Positions 7,691-16,912 of a stretch of DNA of 48,282 bases are shown piece by piece (positions within the stretch are counted from its first letter, which is position 1; each line of letters opens with the position of its first letter). The position numbers and the translations under genes were made by a program. The notes under the pieces are model-generated. The model was given only the letters and a program-made list of their open reading frames with translations, did no database searches and was not told the DNA's origin. Source of the DNA: an uncultured bacterium (GTDB lineage: Bacteria; Muiribacteriota; Ozemobacteria; Ozemobacterales; Ozemobacteraceae); the NCBI GenBank assembly GCA_937949615.1, contig CALEDQ010000022.1:1-48282 (forward strand), in the 5' to 3' direction.

Positions 7691-8922
7691 AAAACTTCAA
7701 GACCGGCATTGTAACCCTTCGCTCTTTTCTGCACGACCAGGAACGAGGCCGCAGCGCCGCCAGTCGTTTTGTCAGTGCTTGGCAGCAGCTGTTCTCCTGT
7801 CATGAAATCACTGATCTTCAGACCGAAGAATTCGATTTTCTTATAGTTCTGGTGCTGACTGGCGGCACCGAAAGCCAGTTCTTAAAAATTCTGCCGCAGA
7901 TCAGGGCCTGTGGCAAGCCGTTCATGCTTGCCGCAACCGAGTCTGACAATTCACTGCCCGCATCGATAGAAATCCTCACCTGGCTGAATGCTCATTTTCC
8001 AGGCTCTGGCGCGAGAATTATTCATGGCAGCCCCGAAGAAACCGCCAGACAGCTTAAAGAAGAAATATTTCTGCACCAGATCTCTTTTGAACTGAGAAAC
8101 AAGGTTGCCGGTATCATCGGTGAACCCTCTGAGTGGCTGATTGCAAGCATGCCGGAGCTTGCGACCCTCGAACACCGCCTCGGCCTGAAATTCGTTTCCA
8201 TACCGATGCAGCAGTTTCATAAATACGTCGACAAGGGCGAATCATCGGCACTTTCAGACTTTGCCAAGGCATTTTACCGCAACAGCGAAAAGGGACGAAC
8301 CTCTGAACTGGCGAGGGCGGCCAGCATCTATGGCGGACTGATGCGCGTGATCAAGGCTAACAGGCTCGATGCCCTGACTTTGCGCTGTTTTGATATTCTT
8401 GCCAGCGATCAGACCACCGGTTGCCTGGCGCTTGCCAAGCTTAACGACGACGGCATTCCGGCGGCATGTGAGGGTGATGTGCCCGCGATGCTTACGATGA
8501 TGGTGGCGCGCGCCGTTTCAGGCAAGGCCAGTTTCATGGCCAACCCGTCGCAGATTCAGCCGGATATGGTAACCTTTGCGCACTGCACCTGCCCACCGAC
8601 GATTCTGAGCAGCTTCTCGCTCGATACTCACTTTGAATCGGGCAAGGGGCTTGCTGTTGCCGGTCTGTTTGCCGAGGGTGAATTCACCATCTGCAAAATC
8701 GACTTCAGCGGCGGACAGTATGCCCTAGCAACCGGCCGAAGTCGGCCGATAAGCCTTTCACACAGCCTCTGCCGCACTCAGATAAGACTGCAGATCGAGC
8801 GGGCCGCCGACTACTTTTTTGCCGCACCGCTTGGCAACCATCACATCATTATGCCTGGCAACCATTTTCAGATTCTCAGGCGCTGGTGTGAAATGATGCA
8901 GCTTAAGCCGGTCTGGCAGTAA
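7687..8922 (+). CDS. L-fucose/L-arabinose isomerase-fold protein
   Basis: The 411-residue protein resembles the FucI/AraA superfamily. EPSEWLIAS and DILASDQTTGCLALAKLNDDGIPAACEGDVPAMLT (split motif at about residues 238-275) match the metal- and substrate-binding C-terminal half, with Glu and Asp in ACEGD and the later ANPSQI and FAHCTCP. These enzymes interconvert aldoses and ketoses using a divalent metal. It is shorter than true FucI (about 590), so substrate and even activity are open. It starts inside the stop of the membrane protein gene (ATGA overlap). Confidence 0.72.
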   Translation: MKNFKTGIVTLRSFLHDQERGRSAASRFVSAWQQLFSCHEITDLQTEEFDFLIVLVLTGGTESQFLKILPQIRACGKPFMLAATESDNSLPASIEILTWLNAHFPGSGARIIHGSPEETARQLKEEIFLHQISFELRNKVAGIIGEPSEWLIASMPELATLEHRLGLKFVSIPMQQFHKYVDKGESSALSDFAKAFYRNSEKGRTSELARAASIYGGLMRVIKANRLDALTLRCFDILASDQTTGCLALAKLNDDGIPAACEGDVPAMLTMMVARAVSGKASFMANPSQIQPDMVTFAHCTCPPTILSSFSLDTHFESGKGLAVAGLFAEGEFTICKIDFSGGQYALATGRSRPISLSHSLCRTQIRLQIERAADYFFAAPLGNHHIIMPGNHFQILRRWCEMMQLKPVWQ

Positions 8923-8925
8923 AAA

Positions 8926-8960
8926 CCATACCCCCGAAAAAATGGTTTCCGGGGGTATGG
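8926..8960. terminator. Terminator hairpin between convergent genes
   Basis: An 11-bp stem (CCATACCCCCG and complement) with a 13-base loop. On the minus strand it is followed by TTTTT, so it chiefly terminates the HAD nucleotidase gene. On the plus strand the T-tract is missing. Confidence 0.75.
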
Positions 8961-8988
8961 GAGACGATTGAACGCTTTTAAAAACGGC

Positions 8989-10386
8989 TTACTGCGGGTC
9001 GTGAGCCAGTAAGCGGCGTTGTGAGCGGTAGTATTTGAAGGGTGAATAGTAATAGAGATTGGCTATGCCAGACATGTAGATGCAGGCATACCTTTCAACC
9101 AGCGTCGCAAAGCGCGAAATTTCGTTGCCGGCGCGCATGACCTCGCCCCAGTAAGTGTTGAAACCCTTCTGGCTGGCAAAAATCAGGTCTCTGATCTCGT
9201 CGTCGAGTTTGATCAGGCGTTCTTTAACTTCCTCGTATTTCTTTCTACCGGCTTCAGAGCGGTCCTGTTCCTTCAGAAAGATCTTTTCTCTGAATTCCAG
9301 AGAAATATCTTCGAGCTCTTCTTTTTCGGCCATCTTTTCGGCAATCTGCTGATGAATACTTCTGGTCTCTTCAAGAACCGGAACCTCTTCCGCCAGCTCC
9401 TGCACTACGAGGCCGGTGCGCCAGCCGATCGTTTCTTTCAGGGTGACGACGTCACCGAGAATATGGTCGCCGAGGTAAAGTATTTCTGATGGGTTCAGGT
9501 TGAGATGCTTTTCAAGAATAGTGGCGTTGCCGCCCTGGTAAATACCGTTCCATTCGATCGAGCCATAGAAGTTTGAAAGCAGGCCGGTTTTGGGGTCAAC
9601 CTTGAGGTAGCGGTTTCTGGCGGTAAAAAAATCTGGCTTGTTGGCCGAAACGATTACCAGATCGAACAGTTTCTGCCAGGGCTTGTCAAGATACGGGCCG
9701 AAGCAGTATTCCATGACTTTGCGGCTGTATTCATAATCAGAGTTGGTGATCAGCGCCAGTTTTTTTCCGAAACGCTTGAATTTAAGAAGCGCGTCAACGA
9801 TACGTTTGTCCTGAATCAGGTATTTGGCAGGATTATTGACGACATCGCCCTTGAGTTCTTCTTCCTGGTGGGCGTCGTTGAGGCATTTTCTCACTTCGGT
9901 GAACAGTTTGCGGTAGTTCACTTTGCTGTTGCGTTCGTCGTAATAATCGACGAGCTGGGCATACATCCAGCCTTCGGCCTGAGAAAACAGCGTGTGCACA
10001 ATATAGTAGCGTGAATCTGTCAGATCGATGCTGTAGGGGCCGAATTTTTCTTTCTGATCTTCGAATGAATAGAATTTTGAACCATGTGAAGCGATTCTGA
10101 CGAAACCGTAGCGGTTAACTTTGAGAAAGTCGCCATTTTCGGTATCTATAACCAGACCGCGGATGATGAAATCTTTGTTGAATTCAAATTTTCTGATTTC
10201 CTCGGGGTAGCTGTATTCTTTGATGAGCTTTTCCTTGAGGATCTCATAGGCCTTGGCTTCAAAGGCCGGAACGTTGTAGGTAACGATCGTGTAGTCCATA
10301 TCGAAGCCAAGCAGCTTGATTGTGTTCATGTTGAGAGTGCGGTTTACAAAAATCTTGTTTTGACAGGAAATTTCTTTTTCGTTCAT
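8989..10386 (-). CDS. HAD-IG family 5'-nucleotidase (cytosolic purine nucleotidase type)
   Basis: Motif I of the haloacid dehalogenase fold is LLGFDMDYTIV with Asp29 as nucleophile and Asp31 as acid/base. Motif II lies in LALITNSD and motif IV in YLGDHILGDV. The large cap and KVNRYGFVRIASHG region are typical of the HAD-IG family that includes eukaryotic NT5C2, which dephosphorylates IMP and GMP. I start at 10386, where AAGGTGA lies eight bases upstream, giving 465 residues; the longer frame to 10464 has no site. The C-terminal third (about 345-420) is Glu/Lys-rich and likely helical. Confidence 0.88.
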   Translation of the reverse strand: MNEKEISCQNKIFVNRTLNMNTIKLLGFDMDYTIVTYNVPAFEAKAYEILKEKLIKEYSYPEEIRKFEFNKDFIIRGLVIDTENGDFLKVNRYGFVRIASHGSKFYSFEDQKEKFGPYSIDLTDSRYYIVHTLFSQAEGWMYAQLVDYYDERNSKVNYRKLFTEVRKCLNDAHQEEELKGDVVNNPAKYLIQDKRIVDALLKFKRFGKKLALITNSDYEYSRKVMEYCFGPYLDKPWQKLFDLVIVSANKPDFFTARNRYLKVDPKTGLLSNFYGSIEWNGIYQGGNATILEKHLNLNPSEILYLGDHILGDVVTLKETIGWRTGLVVQELAEEVPVLEETRSIHQQIAEKMAEKEELEDISLEFREKIFLKEQDRSEAGRKKYEEVKERLIKLDDEIRDLIFASQKGFNTYWGEVMRAGNEISRFATLVERYACIYMSGIANLYYYSPFKYYRSQRRLLAHDPQ

Positions 10387-10458
10387 TTTTCTTTCACCTT
10401 GTTTGTTTTGCGGCAAAATCATACCACAAAACCCGACCATAGTTAAGAAGGTACGGCA

Positions 10459-10485
10459 TTGCAAAAAATTCTGGCCTGTGATAAT
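10459..10485 (+). promoter_or_regulatory. Extended -10 promoter in front of a 75-codon frame
   Basis: TTGCAA, 15 bases, then GATAAT preceded by TG (TGTGATAAT). The -10 box ends eight bases before the ATG at 10494, so any transcript would begin almost at the start codon and be leaderless. Confidence 0.45.
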
Positions 10486-10493
10486 TTTCCAGT

Positions 10494-10721
10494 ATGAAAA
10501 AAATCAGCTTTGCTTCTTTGCCAAAAAATCTTGTAACTTCCACACCCAGTCGGCATACGGCCGGTCCTGAAGGCCTTGTTAAACTGCATAAACAGTGGTC
10601 TGAAAACTTTCGGGCCAAGACCAGAGCCCGCCGTATAACTTTTTCGACCGGTGCGCGAACCAGTAAAATTGATGGCCTGAAAGATTTTCGCATTAAATTT
10701 GTGCTGTCGAAAACATTCTAA
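10494..10721 (+). CDS. Possible small basic protein (75 aa), uncertain
   Basis: This 75-residue frame fills most of the 10387-10796 gap, which otherwise lacks a gene. In favour: a good extended -10 box just upstream, host-like codon use (AAA CTG CAT AAA CAG TGG) and a strongly basic composition (KLHKQWSENFRAKTRARRI at about 30-48). Against: no Shine-Dalgarno, no family I recognise, and a competing 99-codon frame on the opposite strand. Confidence 0.35.
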   Translation: MKKISFASLPKNLVTSTPSRHTAGPEGLVKLHKQWSENFRAKTRARRITFSTGARTSKIDGLKDFRIKFVLSKTF

Positions 10722-10755
10722 ATTTTCAGGCAGCCTTCAATCAGCCATAAAAAAA

Positions 10756-10774
10756 GCCCCTGCAGTGCAGGGGC
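10756..10774. terminator. Bidirectional terminator downstream of the amidohydrolase pair
   Basis: An 8-bp GC-rich stem (GCCCCTGC/GCAGGGGC) with a 3-base loop, flanked by AAAAA on the left and TTTT on the right, so it works on both strands. Confidence 0.85.
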
Positions 10775-10796
10775 TTTTACTTTGAACTTTGTTTTG

Positions 10797-11957
10797 TCAG
10801 GCCATTTCGACTTTGATGTCGTTCGAGAAGATAAACAGGTCGCCGTCGACGACCAGAGCTTCAAGTTTCGATCTGATATCGAGCGGATGTCCTGAGAAGA
10901 GAGCCAGGTCGCCATCATAACCTTTTTTGATTTTGCCGATGCGTTCGTCGACACCGAGAATTTTGGCCGGTATTTCAGTGATTGCAGCGAGAGCCCGGCG
11001 TTCATCGAGACCATACTGCATAGCCATGGCGGCGGCAACACGCAGGGTTTCGATCGGCAGGCCCGGATAATCACAGGTCAGAGCAACATCGACGCCGGCA
11101 TCCATAAGAATGATCGCGCTTTCGAAGGTTTTTTCGTTCAATTCTTCGCGGAAGCGCGGCAGCAGGGTTGGCCCGAGCACGACCGGAATCTTTTTCTCCA
11201 CCAGAATCGGTGCCAGCAGATGAGCTTCGGTGCCATGCTCGATTACCAGTTTGAGTTTGAATTCTTCGGCGATTCTGATGGCTGCCATGATGTCTTCAGC
11301 GCGATGGGCGCAGGCGCGCATCGGCACTTCGCCTCTGATAAGAGGAATCAGGGCTTCCATGTCGATTTCGCGGTCTTTGACAACCTTCTTGCTCTGTTTG
11401 GCAGCATAGTAATCCTGGGCTTTCATCAGCGTTTCTCTGATAACAGCCGTCAGACCCATGCGTGTCGAATGCGGCTTTTCGGTCATTCTGGCATTGGCTT
11501 TGGGAACCTCGCCGAACGACATCAGCACGCCGGCCTGTTCAACGATCAGGCCAACATCGGCCGAGTTGCCGTTAGTCTTGAGAATCGAGCAGATCCCGGC
11601 GATTGGCAGTTCGGAAGCGGGGCAGACCATGCAGGTGGTAATGCCGGCACGGCGGGCGTCTTCCATGGCGCGGTCGCGCATCTTGATGCCGTCGAGAGGG
11701 CGAAGATGCGGCGTGATTTCGGCCCATGACTCGGCCACGTCGTTCATCGGCGAGCTGCTTTCGAACAGACCGAGATGGCTGTGAGCGTCGATCAGACCGG
11801 GAACCAGATATTTCTGGTTACATTCAATCGATTTTTCAACGTTCTTATGTATGCTTGAGCCGACCATGTTGATTTTTCCCTTTTCGACGAGCACTTTCTG
11901 CCCGGGGAAAAACTTGCCGCTCATGATAATGCGAACGTTATTGAAGATTATTGACAT
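10797..11957 (-). CDS. Amidohydrolase, imidazolonepropionase-like (second of a tandem pair)
   Basis: Metal-dependent hydrolase with a TIM barrel and a small beta-sandwich. The HxH motif is His59/His61 in DAHSH. Later metal ligands lie in ACAHRAEDI and VIEHGTEAH, and the final Asp is in TCDYPGLP. The usual TDHP is altered to CDYP here, but the Asp is kept. The C-terminal GYDGDLALFSGHPLD is the hallmark composite-domain return. It follows its paralogue by 38 bases and shares its order of motifs throughout. The substrate is unknown; cyclic amide or peptide hydrolysis is typical. GAGG precedes the ATG. Confidence 0.85.
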   Translation of the reverse strand: MSIIFNNVRIIMSGKFFPGQKVLVEKGKINMVGSSIHKNVEKSIECNQKYLVPGLIDAHSHLGLFESSSPMNDVAESWAEITPHLRPLDGIKMRDRAMEDARRAGITTCMVCPASELPIAGICSILKTNGNSADVGLIVEQAGVLMSFGEVPKANARMTEKPHSTRMGLTAVIRETLMKAQDYYAAKQSKKVVKDREIDMEALIPLIRGEVPMRACAHRAEDIMAAIRIAEEFKLKLVIEHGTEAHLLAPILVEKKIPVVLGPTLLPRFREELNEKTFESAIILMDAGVDVALTCDYPGLPIETLRVAAAMAMQYGLDERRALAAITEIPAKILGVDERIGKIKKGYDGDLALFSGHPLDIRSKLEALVVDGDLFIFSNDIKVEMA

Positions 11958-11995
11958 TTAGAGCCTCTTTCCTTAGAGGGTACGGCGTTGAATGC

Positions 11996-13174
11996 TCAGA
12001 TAACTTTGTTGCCGTCGACAAATACGGCTTCGGTTTTCGATCTGGTATCCAGCGGGTGACCATCCCAGACTACGACGTCTGCATCGTAGCCGACTTCAAG
12101 TTTGCCCAGGCGCTTGTCGAGACCCAGTATGATGGCCGGGTTCTCGGTGATCGCCTTGATGGCACGCTCTTCGTCAAGACCATGGCGAACGCACATGGAA
12201 GCGGCGACGCTGAGGCTTTCAATCGGCATGACCGGGTGGTCGGTGGTGAGGGCGACGACGCAGCCTTCATCCATGAGAATGCCGACGGTATCAAAAGTCT
12301 TGTTTTTCAGTTCGGCTTTGGAACGGCTTGAAAGGGTCGGGCCAACAACGGCGCGGGCTTTCCATTTGCCGAGTTCCTTGGCGATCAGATGCCCTTCGGT
12401 GCAGTGATCGAATACCAGGTCAAGATTGAATTCCTGGGCGATGCGGTAGGCGGTGATGATGTCATCAGCCTGGTGCGCATGGGCGCGGGCCTGAATCTTG
12501 CCTTCGATCAGCGGAATAAGGGCTTCGAGGCGAATTTCGCGTTCTTTGAATTCTTTGGTTTTTTTGCGCTTGAGGTAATCCTGGGCTTTCATCAGCCATT
12601 CGCGGATAACGGCAGCGGTACCCATGCGGGTGCTGGGGAATTTTTTCTGTTCGCCGTAAGTGCGCTTCGGGTTTTCGCCGAATGCGAATTTCATACCGGA
12701 GCTTTCTTTAATAACGGCTTCTTCAGCTATATTGCCAACCATTTTGACGATACAGCACTGGCCGCCGATGGGATTGGCTGAACCTGGGGTAATCATCGCA
12801 GTGGTTACGCCGCCGGTCAGAGCGTCTTTAAAAGCGCGGTCACGCATTTTGAGTGCGTCAAAAGCTCTTACGTGCGGGGTGGCCAGACCGTATGATTCGT
12901 TAAAATCTGCGTCATACCAGCCGACGCCTTCTTCTTCAAGGCTGATGTGGGTGTGAGCATCGATGAAACCGGGAAGAATGTATTTATCGGTACAGTCGAT
13001 GGTTTTGCCGGCTACTTCCGGTTTTTTCTTGGTGGCCGGAACAGCTTTGCCTTTTTTTGCCTTGGCAGAGGCAAGTACTATTTCGGTGATCTTGCCTTTT
13101 TCGATAACCAGCTTGTCAAGTTCCTGAAATTTTCCCTGGTAAAAAACATTACCCTTTTCTAGAACGGTTTTCAT
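11996..13174 (-). CDS. Amidohydrolase, imidazolonepropionase-like (first of a tandem pair)
   Basis: Paralogue of the following gene, 392 residues. His74/His76 in DAHTH, ARAHAHQADDII and LVFDHCTEGH supply the metal ligands, and TTDHPVMP carries the canonical Asp-His-Pro. An insertion at about 38-56, rich in Lys and Ala, is absent from the paralogue. Because this copy keeps the standard TDHP, it is the more conventional enzyme of the two. GGGGAG lies five bases before the ATG. Substrate not assignable. Confidence 0.85.
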   Translation of the reverse strand: MKTVLEKGNVFYQGKFQELDKLVIEKGKITEIVLASAKAKKGKAVPATKKKPEVAGKTIDCTDKYILPGFIDAHTHISLEEEGVGWYDADFNESYGLATPHVRAFDALKMRDRAFKDALTGGVTTAMITPGSANPIGGQCCIVKMVGNIAEEAVIKESSGMKFAFGENPKRTYGEQKKFPSTRMGTAAVIREWLMKAQDYLKRKKTKEFKEREIRLEALIPLIEGKIQARAHAHQADDIITAYRIAQEFNLDLVFDHCTEGHLIAKELGKWKARAVVGPTLSSRSKAELKNKTFDTVGILMDEGCVVALTTDHPVMPIESLSVAASMCVRHGLDEERAIKAITENPAIILGLDKRLGKLEVGYDADVVVWDGHPLDTRSKTEAVFVDGNKVI

Positions 13175-13379
13175 GATGCTCCCCTTTCCTGGGTTACAAA
13201 TTGGCTTTTAATCAATGCCTTAAATGCACGAGGAGAACGTTTCGTCAGCTCTCTCCACTCCTCTTTAAATCGCCAGATTATACTACTTTCTCTGACCATT
13301 TTTCAAGTTTTTTATTTCGCCGCTGTGCGCATGGCGGGGTTTATCGACAAAAAAGCCATATTCCGGGCGTTTCGGGCTC

Positions 13380-13408
13380 TTGACACTACCCGCTGCGGTG
13401 TCTATAAT
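13380..13408 (+). promoter_or_regulatory. Consensus sigma70 promoter for the lipoprotein gene
   Basis: TTGACA, exactly 17 bases, then TATAAT: a perfect match to the housekeeping consensus, with the ATG 17 bases after the -10 box. Confidence 0.85.
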
Positions 13409-13425
13409 CAGGCAAAGGTAATTAA

Positions 13426-13800
13426 ATGAAGAAGAATTTTATATTACTGGCAACCGCTCTGGTTGTTTTAACCGCAACCGGCTGCGAAAAAAAGACGGTT
13501 CCCGAAGCCGTTCCTTCAACCGACCCCAGGGCCGGCATGATTTCGATGGCACCAGTACAGCAGGGTACCGTTGAATCAACGGGAAATCACGCTTCTTCCA
13601 GCCAGCGACTGTCGCCGCTTGAACTCACCCAGAAAGAATACCTCGATGCTTATAACGAGTATGTGCGTCTGCTGAGAGAAAGCGGGCCACAAACCATTGA
13701 TACTCTTCAGGCCCTCGCTATTTACCAGAAAAAATACCAGATTTATCAGATGCTTCTCAAAGCCGGCAGTCAAACCGACAAGACTGAAAAAGCGCCCTGA
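13426..13800 (+). CDS. Small lipoprotein (124 aa), unknown function
   Basis: Residues 1-19 are a lipoprotein signal (MKKNFILLATALVV then LTATGC) with Cys20 as the lipidated residue. The mature part begins with a flexible Pro/Ser/Thr/Gln region to about residue 60, then a helical, Tyr-rich segment (about 62-110: TQKEYLDAYNEYVRLL, IYQKKYQIYQMLLKA) that could form a short coiled coil. The next residue after Cys is Glu, not Asp, so outer-membrane sorting is plausible. It has its own consensus promoter, which predicts strong constitutive expression. No homologous family is recognised. Confidence 0.82.
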   Translation: MKKNFILLATALVVLTATGCEKKTVPEAVPSTDPRAGMISMAPVQQGTVESTGNHASSSQRLSPLELTQKEYLDAYNEYVRLLRESGPQTIDTLQALAIYQKKYQIYQMLLKAGSQTDKTEKAP

Positions 13801-13946
13801 TATTTTTTTATCCAGTCCGGGCAATACGGCCTGCATTATTTTATAAATCAGTTTCGGCAGGTCAGGCGATTGCCGAGCGACGTGAGATTCCCTGAGCAGC
13901 ACCTGTCACTGACTGTATATTGGCTGCAACGCTTTTTTTACCCGGA

Positions 13947-14849
13947 TCAGAATTTTTCAGTCAACTGATTGATTCTGTAGACGGCGGCGAACATGACGAG
14001 CCCGGCGGCAAGCTGTATACCTGAGACGGGCCGGTTGAAACTCAGCCACATGATAACCACCGATGATACCGGAAAAAACAGTTCGAGAATCGATGCCAGC
14101 GAGGCTCTGACCCATTTGAGGCCGGCATAAAAAAAGCTGGTTGCCAGAACCCCCGAAATGACTGCCATGTAGACGATACTGCCGATCAGCGGTTGCGGAC
14201 CTGAAACCACCGAATCGACCAGTAGACTTTTATGGGTGAAAAGAGCCAGGGTGGAAGTAAAAATGGCACCGATAAAAAAGCGGCCGGCCAGAACAAAGCT
14301 TTGATCGTAACGCTGCAGCAGCATTTTGCCCCAGATAGTGCCGCTTCCCCAGAAGAAAGCTGCGGCAACCGCAAAGGCAGCACCTCTTGCCAGCTCTTTT
14401 CCTTCACCAGACAACGGGTTGGTAAGGCCAAACGAGACAAAATATGAGCTGACAATTGCAATCAGAGCCCAGCCGATGAAGTGGCGGCTGATTTTTTCGC
14501 GCAGTAGAATGGCTCCAAGCATGATGGTCATGACCGGCTGCAGTTTCTGCAAAAGAACCGCCAGGGCCGGGTTGATGTAATGGAATGCCTCGGTGAAGCA
14601 GAGAACGCCACCGGCAGAAGCGCCAACTCCGACGCCAAGAAAAAGCAGCAGATCGCGCAGGCTGATTTTCGAAAAATAGTGGCGTTTCAGCAGCAGAACC
14701 GGCAGGGTGAGGCCGGCGTTGATCAGATGTTCCCAGGCGATCAGTACCACTACGGGCAGAGTTTTGATTACCGGGTTGCGGAAATAAAGATCGGTACTGC
14801 GCAGAATTCCGCAGAGAGCTACCAGCAGCGCTGCAAGTCGTGGGTTCAT
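13947..14849 (-). CDS. EamA/DMT-family transporter
   Basis: 300 residues with ten predicted membrane helices arranged as two EamA repeats: the first includes TEAFHYINPALAVLLQKLQPVMTIML, quoted here as motif residues about 89-114, and the second includes SFFYAGLKWVRASLASILE near 236-254. Drug/metabolite transporters export small metabolites such as amino acids. The start overlaps the stop of the diguanylate cyclase gene (ATGA at 14846-14849), making it the last gene of a three-gene operon. Confidence 0.88.
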   Translation of the reverse strand: MNPRLAALLVALCGILRSTDLYFRNPVIKTLPVVVLIAWEHLINAGLTLPVLLLKRHYFSKISLRDLLLFLGVGVGASAGGVLCFTEAFHYINPALAVLLQKLQPVMTIMLGAILLREKISRHFIGWALIAIVSSYFVSFGLTNPLSGEGKELARGAAFAVAAAFFWGSGTIWGKMLLQRYDQSFVLAGRFFIGAIFTSTLALFTHKSLLVDSVVSGPQPLIGSIVYMAVISGVLATSFFYAGLKWVRASLASILELFFPVSSVVIMWLSFNRPVSGIQLAAGLVMFAAVYRINQLTEKF

Positions 14850-16912
14850 GTCAGCAGGTTCTCAGAAGCAAGGGTCGAACGGTTTTTGCCATTGCCCTTG
14901 CTTGCATACAGTGCCTTGTCGGCAACCTTGATCAGGGTTTCGCGGTCATGACTGTGCACGGGGTAAGATGCGACGCCAATGCTGACGGTTATGCGCAGAT
15001 CGCCGCTGCTGTGGGGCACGACAATGCTGGCAATCCTTTCGCGCAGACGTTCGGCAGTGTGATATGCTTCTTCGGGCCGTGTTTCTGGAAGAATAACCGA
15101 CATTTCTTCGCCACCATAGCGGCACGGAATATCGATACCGGTACGCACGGTTTCTCTGATGCTCTGGGCAACTTTCTGAATTACCGTGTCGCCAACCTGA
15201 TGCCCGTATGTGTCATTGAATTTTTTAAAATTATCGATGTCGATCATGATCAGACTCAGTGTGAGACCGTAGCGGCGGGCGCGCAGCAGTTCCTCAGAGA
15301 GGCGGGCCTGAAAATACCTGTGCACGAACAGGCGGGTCATGCCGTCAGTGATCGATAATTCATAAAGTTTGTTGTTTTCGATGGTTACTGCCGCCTGTGA
15401 GGCGATCAGATTGAGCAGCGACAGATCGCTGTCTTTGAATTCACTGCCGCTGCGCTTGTTAACGATATTGATGACACCGATCGTGCCTTCTTTGAACTTG
15501 AGCGGGGCGCAGATCAGGCTCTTGATATCTTCGACCGGCATGAGACTGCCGAAATTTTTGAAGCGGGTGTCTTTGAAGCCATCATTACAGATGATGCCGG
15601 TGCCTTCGAGAGCGACCTGGCCGCAGATGCCGTGCCCAAGCCGTACCGGTGTGCCGGAAAAGACGCGGTAGCGGCCGCCCGATGCCACTTTGACTACCAG
15701 TTCGTCAGTCTGGTCGTCGAGCAGCATGATCGAGCCGCGTTCTGCTTCGAGAACTTCGATTGCATGTGTAAGCACGAATTTAAGTAGCTCTTCAGAATCA
15801 GAAAAGTAGTTTACTGCATTGCTGATGGCGAAAAGAGTGTTCAGTTCGCTCATGCGCCTTTCTTTGAGCTCTTTTTCAAGACGAATGCTGGTGATCATCT
15901 CTCGGAAATTGCGGCTGAGCAGGCCGATTTCGTCATTGCGGTCAATGGCCGGCGCCGGGGTGAGGTCGCCGGTGGCTACACGAGATGAGCTGGCGGCGAG
16001 TATATCAATTGGGCTGGCAATGTGCCATGAGAGTATCGAGCCGGTAACCAGAGCAAGCACCAGGCCAAGAAGCCCGAAAATTATAAAGTCGCGGCGCATG
16101 CTTTTCCCGAGAATCAGGTATTCTGAATCGGGCAGGGCAATTTCGAGCTTGATTGATTCTGAAATCCTGCCTTGCAGAGCTTCTTCACGCACAAAAACAT
16201 GCGATTTGCCGAGAATCTCGGTTCTGCCATAGGTGACGTCGGGGTCTTCTGTCGATCTGCCGGTTTTTCGCCTTGAATAGAGATCCATCTGGCTGGTTAA
16301 AATGCGTTTGCCGGCATAAAGCAGTGTGAATTCGGCACCGGTAAGACGCTTGAGCTTATCGGCGAAGTCTTTGGGCATTTTCTGGGCAAAGAGAACATGC
16401 TTGGGTTCGTCGGTCTTCAGTTTGGTGATCATTGCCGCTGCAAAAATCCAGGGCTCATCTTCGATGACGTAAATGTTCACATTCAATGGCGAATGGCACA
16501 TGGCCGGAACGATATTAGCCAGGGCACCGACCGGCGACGGACCCTCATCGATCAATATGCGGCTGCGGTTTTCGATGATGGCTATGTAGTCGAGGCCCGA
16601 TCTGATAAGTTCATACTGCATCAGCGGCACCGTTGAAGAGGCGGTGAAGCCCATGCCGGCGAGGGTGTAAAAGTCGAAGTCCGCGACGGTTTTTGCCCTG
16701 ATTTTGAGAGAATCGAGCTGATCTTCGAGGCTTTCGCGAAACAGTGAAGCGGCATAATTCAGACTGCGTTTAAAATCCTGGCTGGCAACAAGAGAAATGC
16801 GGTCGAGAGTTACTGCCATCAGAATTGCCAGCGGCAATACCAGAATCAGTGCAAACAACAGCAGTATTTTAAACTTCAGTTTTCGACTGCGAAAAAAATC
16901 AATAAAGGGCAC
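14846..16912 (-). CDS. Membrane diguanylate cyclase with sensor, HAMP, GAF and GGDEF domains
   Basis: Makes cyclic di-GMP from GTP. Domain order over 688 residues: membrane helix about 15-36; extracytoplasmic sensor to about 275; second helix (IIFGLLGLVLALVTGSIL); HAMP beginning SPIDILAASSSRVATGDL; GAF (about 365-510); GGDEF domain with active site YGGEEMSVI. GGEEM is an acceptable variant of GGEEF. The inhibitory I-site RxxD is not canonical: TGID occupies its place and the Arg is shifted by one, so product feedback may be weak. The start is GTG and overlaps the upstream gene by 14 bases. Confidence 0.9.
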   Translation of the reverse strand: MPFIDFFRSRKLKFKILLLFALILVLPLAILMAVTLDRISLVASQDFKRSLNYAASLFRESLEDQLDSLKIRAKTVADFDFYTLAGMGFTASSTVPLMQYELIRSGLDYIAIIENRSRILIDEGPSPVGALANIVPAMCHSPLNVNIYVIEDEPWIFAAAMITKLKTDEPKHVLFAQKMPKDFADKLKRLTGAEFTLLYAGKRILTSQMDLYSRRKTGRSTEDPDVTYGRTEILGKSHVFVREEALQGRISESIKLEIALPDSEYLILGKSMRRDFIIFGLLGLVLALVTGSILSWHIASPIDILAASSSRVATGDLTPAPAIDRNDEIGLLSRNFREMITSIRLEKELKERRMSELNTLFAISNAVNYFSDSEELLKFVLTHAIEVLEAERGSIMLLDDQTDELVVKVASGGRYRVFSGTPVRLGHGICGQVALEGTGIICNDGFKDTRFKNFGSLMPVEDIKSLICAPLKFKEGTIGVINIVNKRSGSEFKDSDLSLLNLIASQAAVTIENNKLYELSITDGMTRLFVHRYFQARLSEELLRARRYGLTLSLIMIDIDNFKKFNDTYGHQVGDTVIQKVAQSIRETVRTGIDIPCRYGGEEMSVILPETRPEEAYHTAERLRERIASIVVPHSSGDLRITVSIGVASYPVHSHDRETLIKVADKALYASKGNGKNRSTLASENLLT

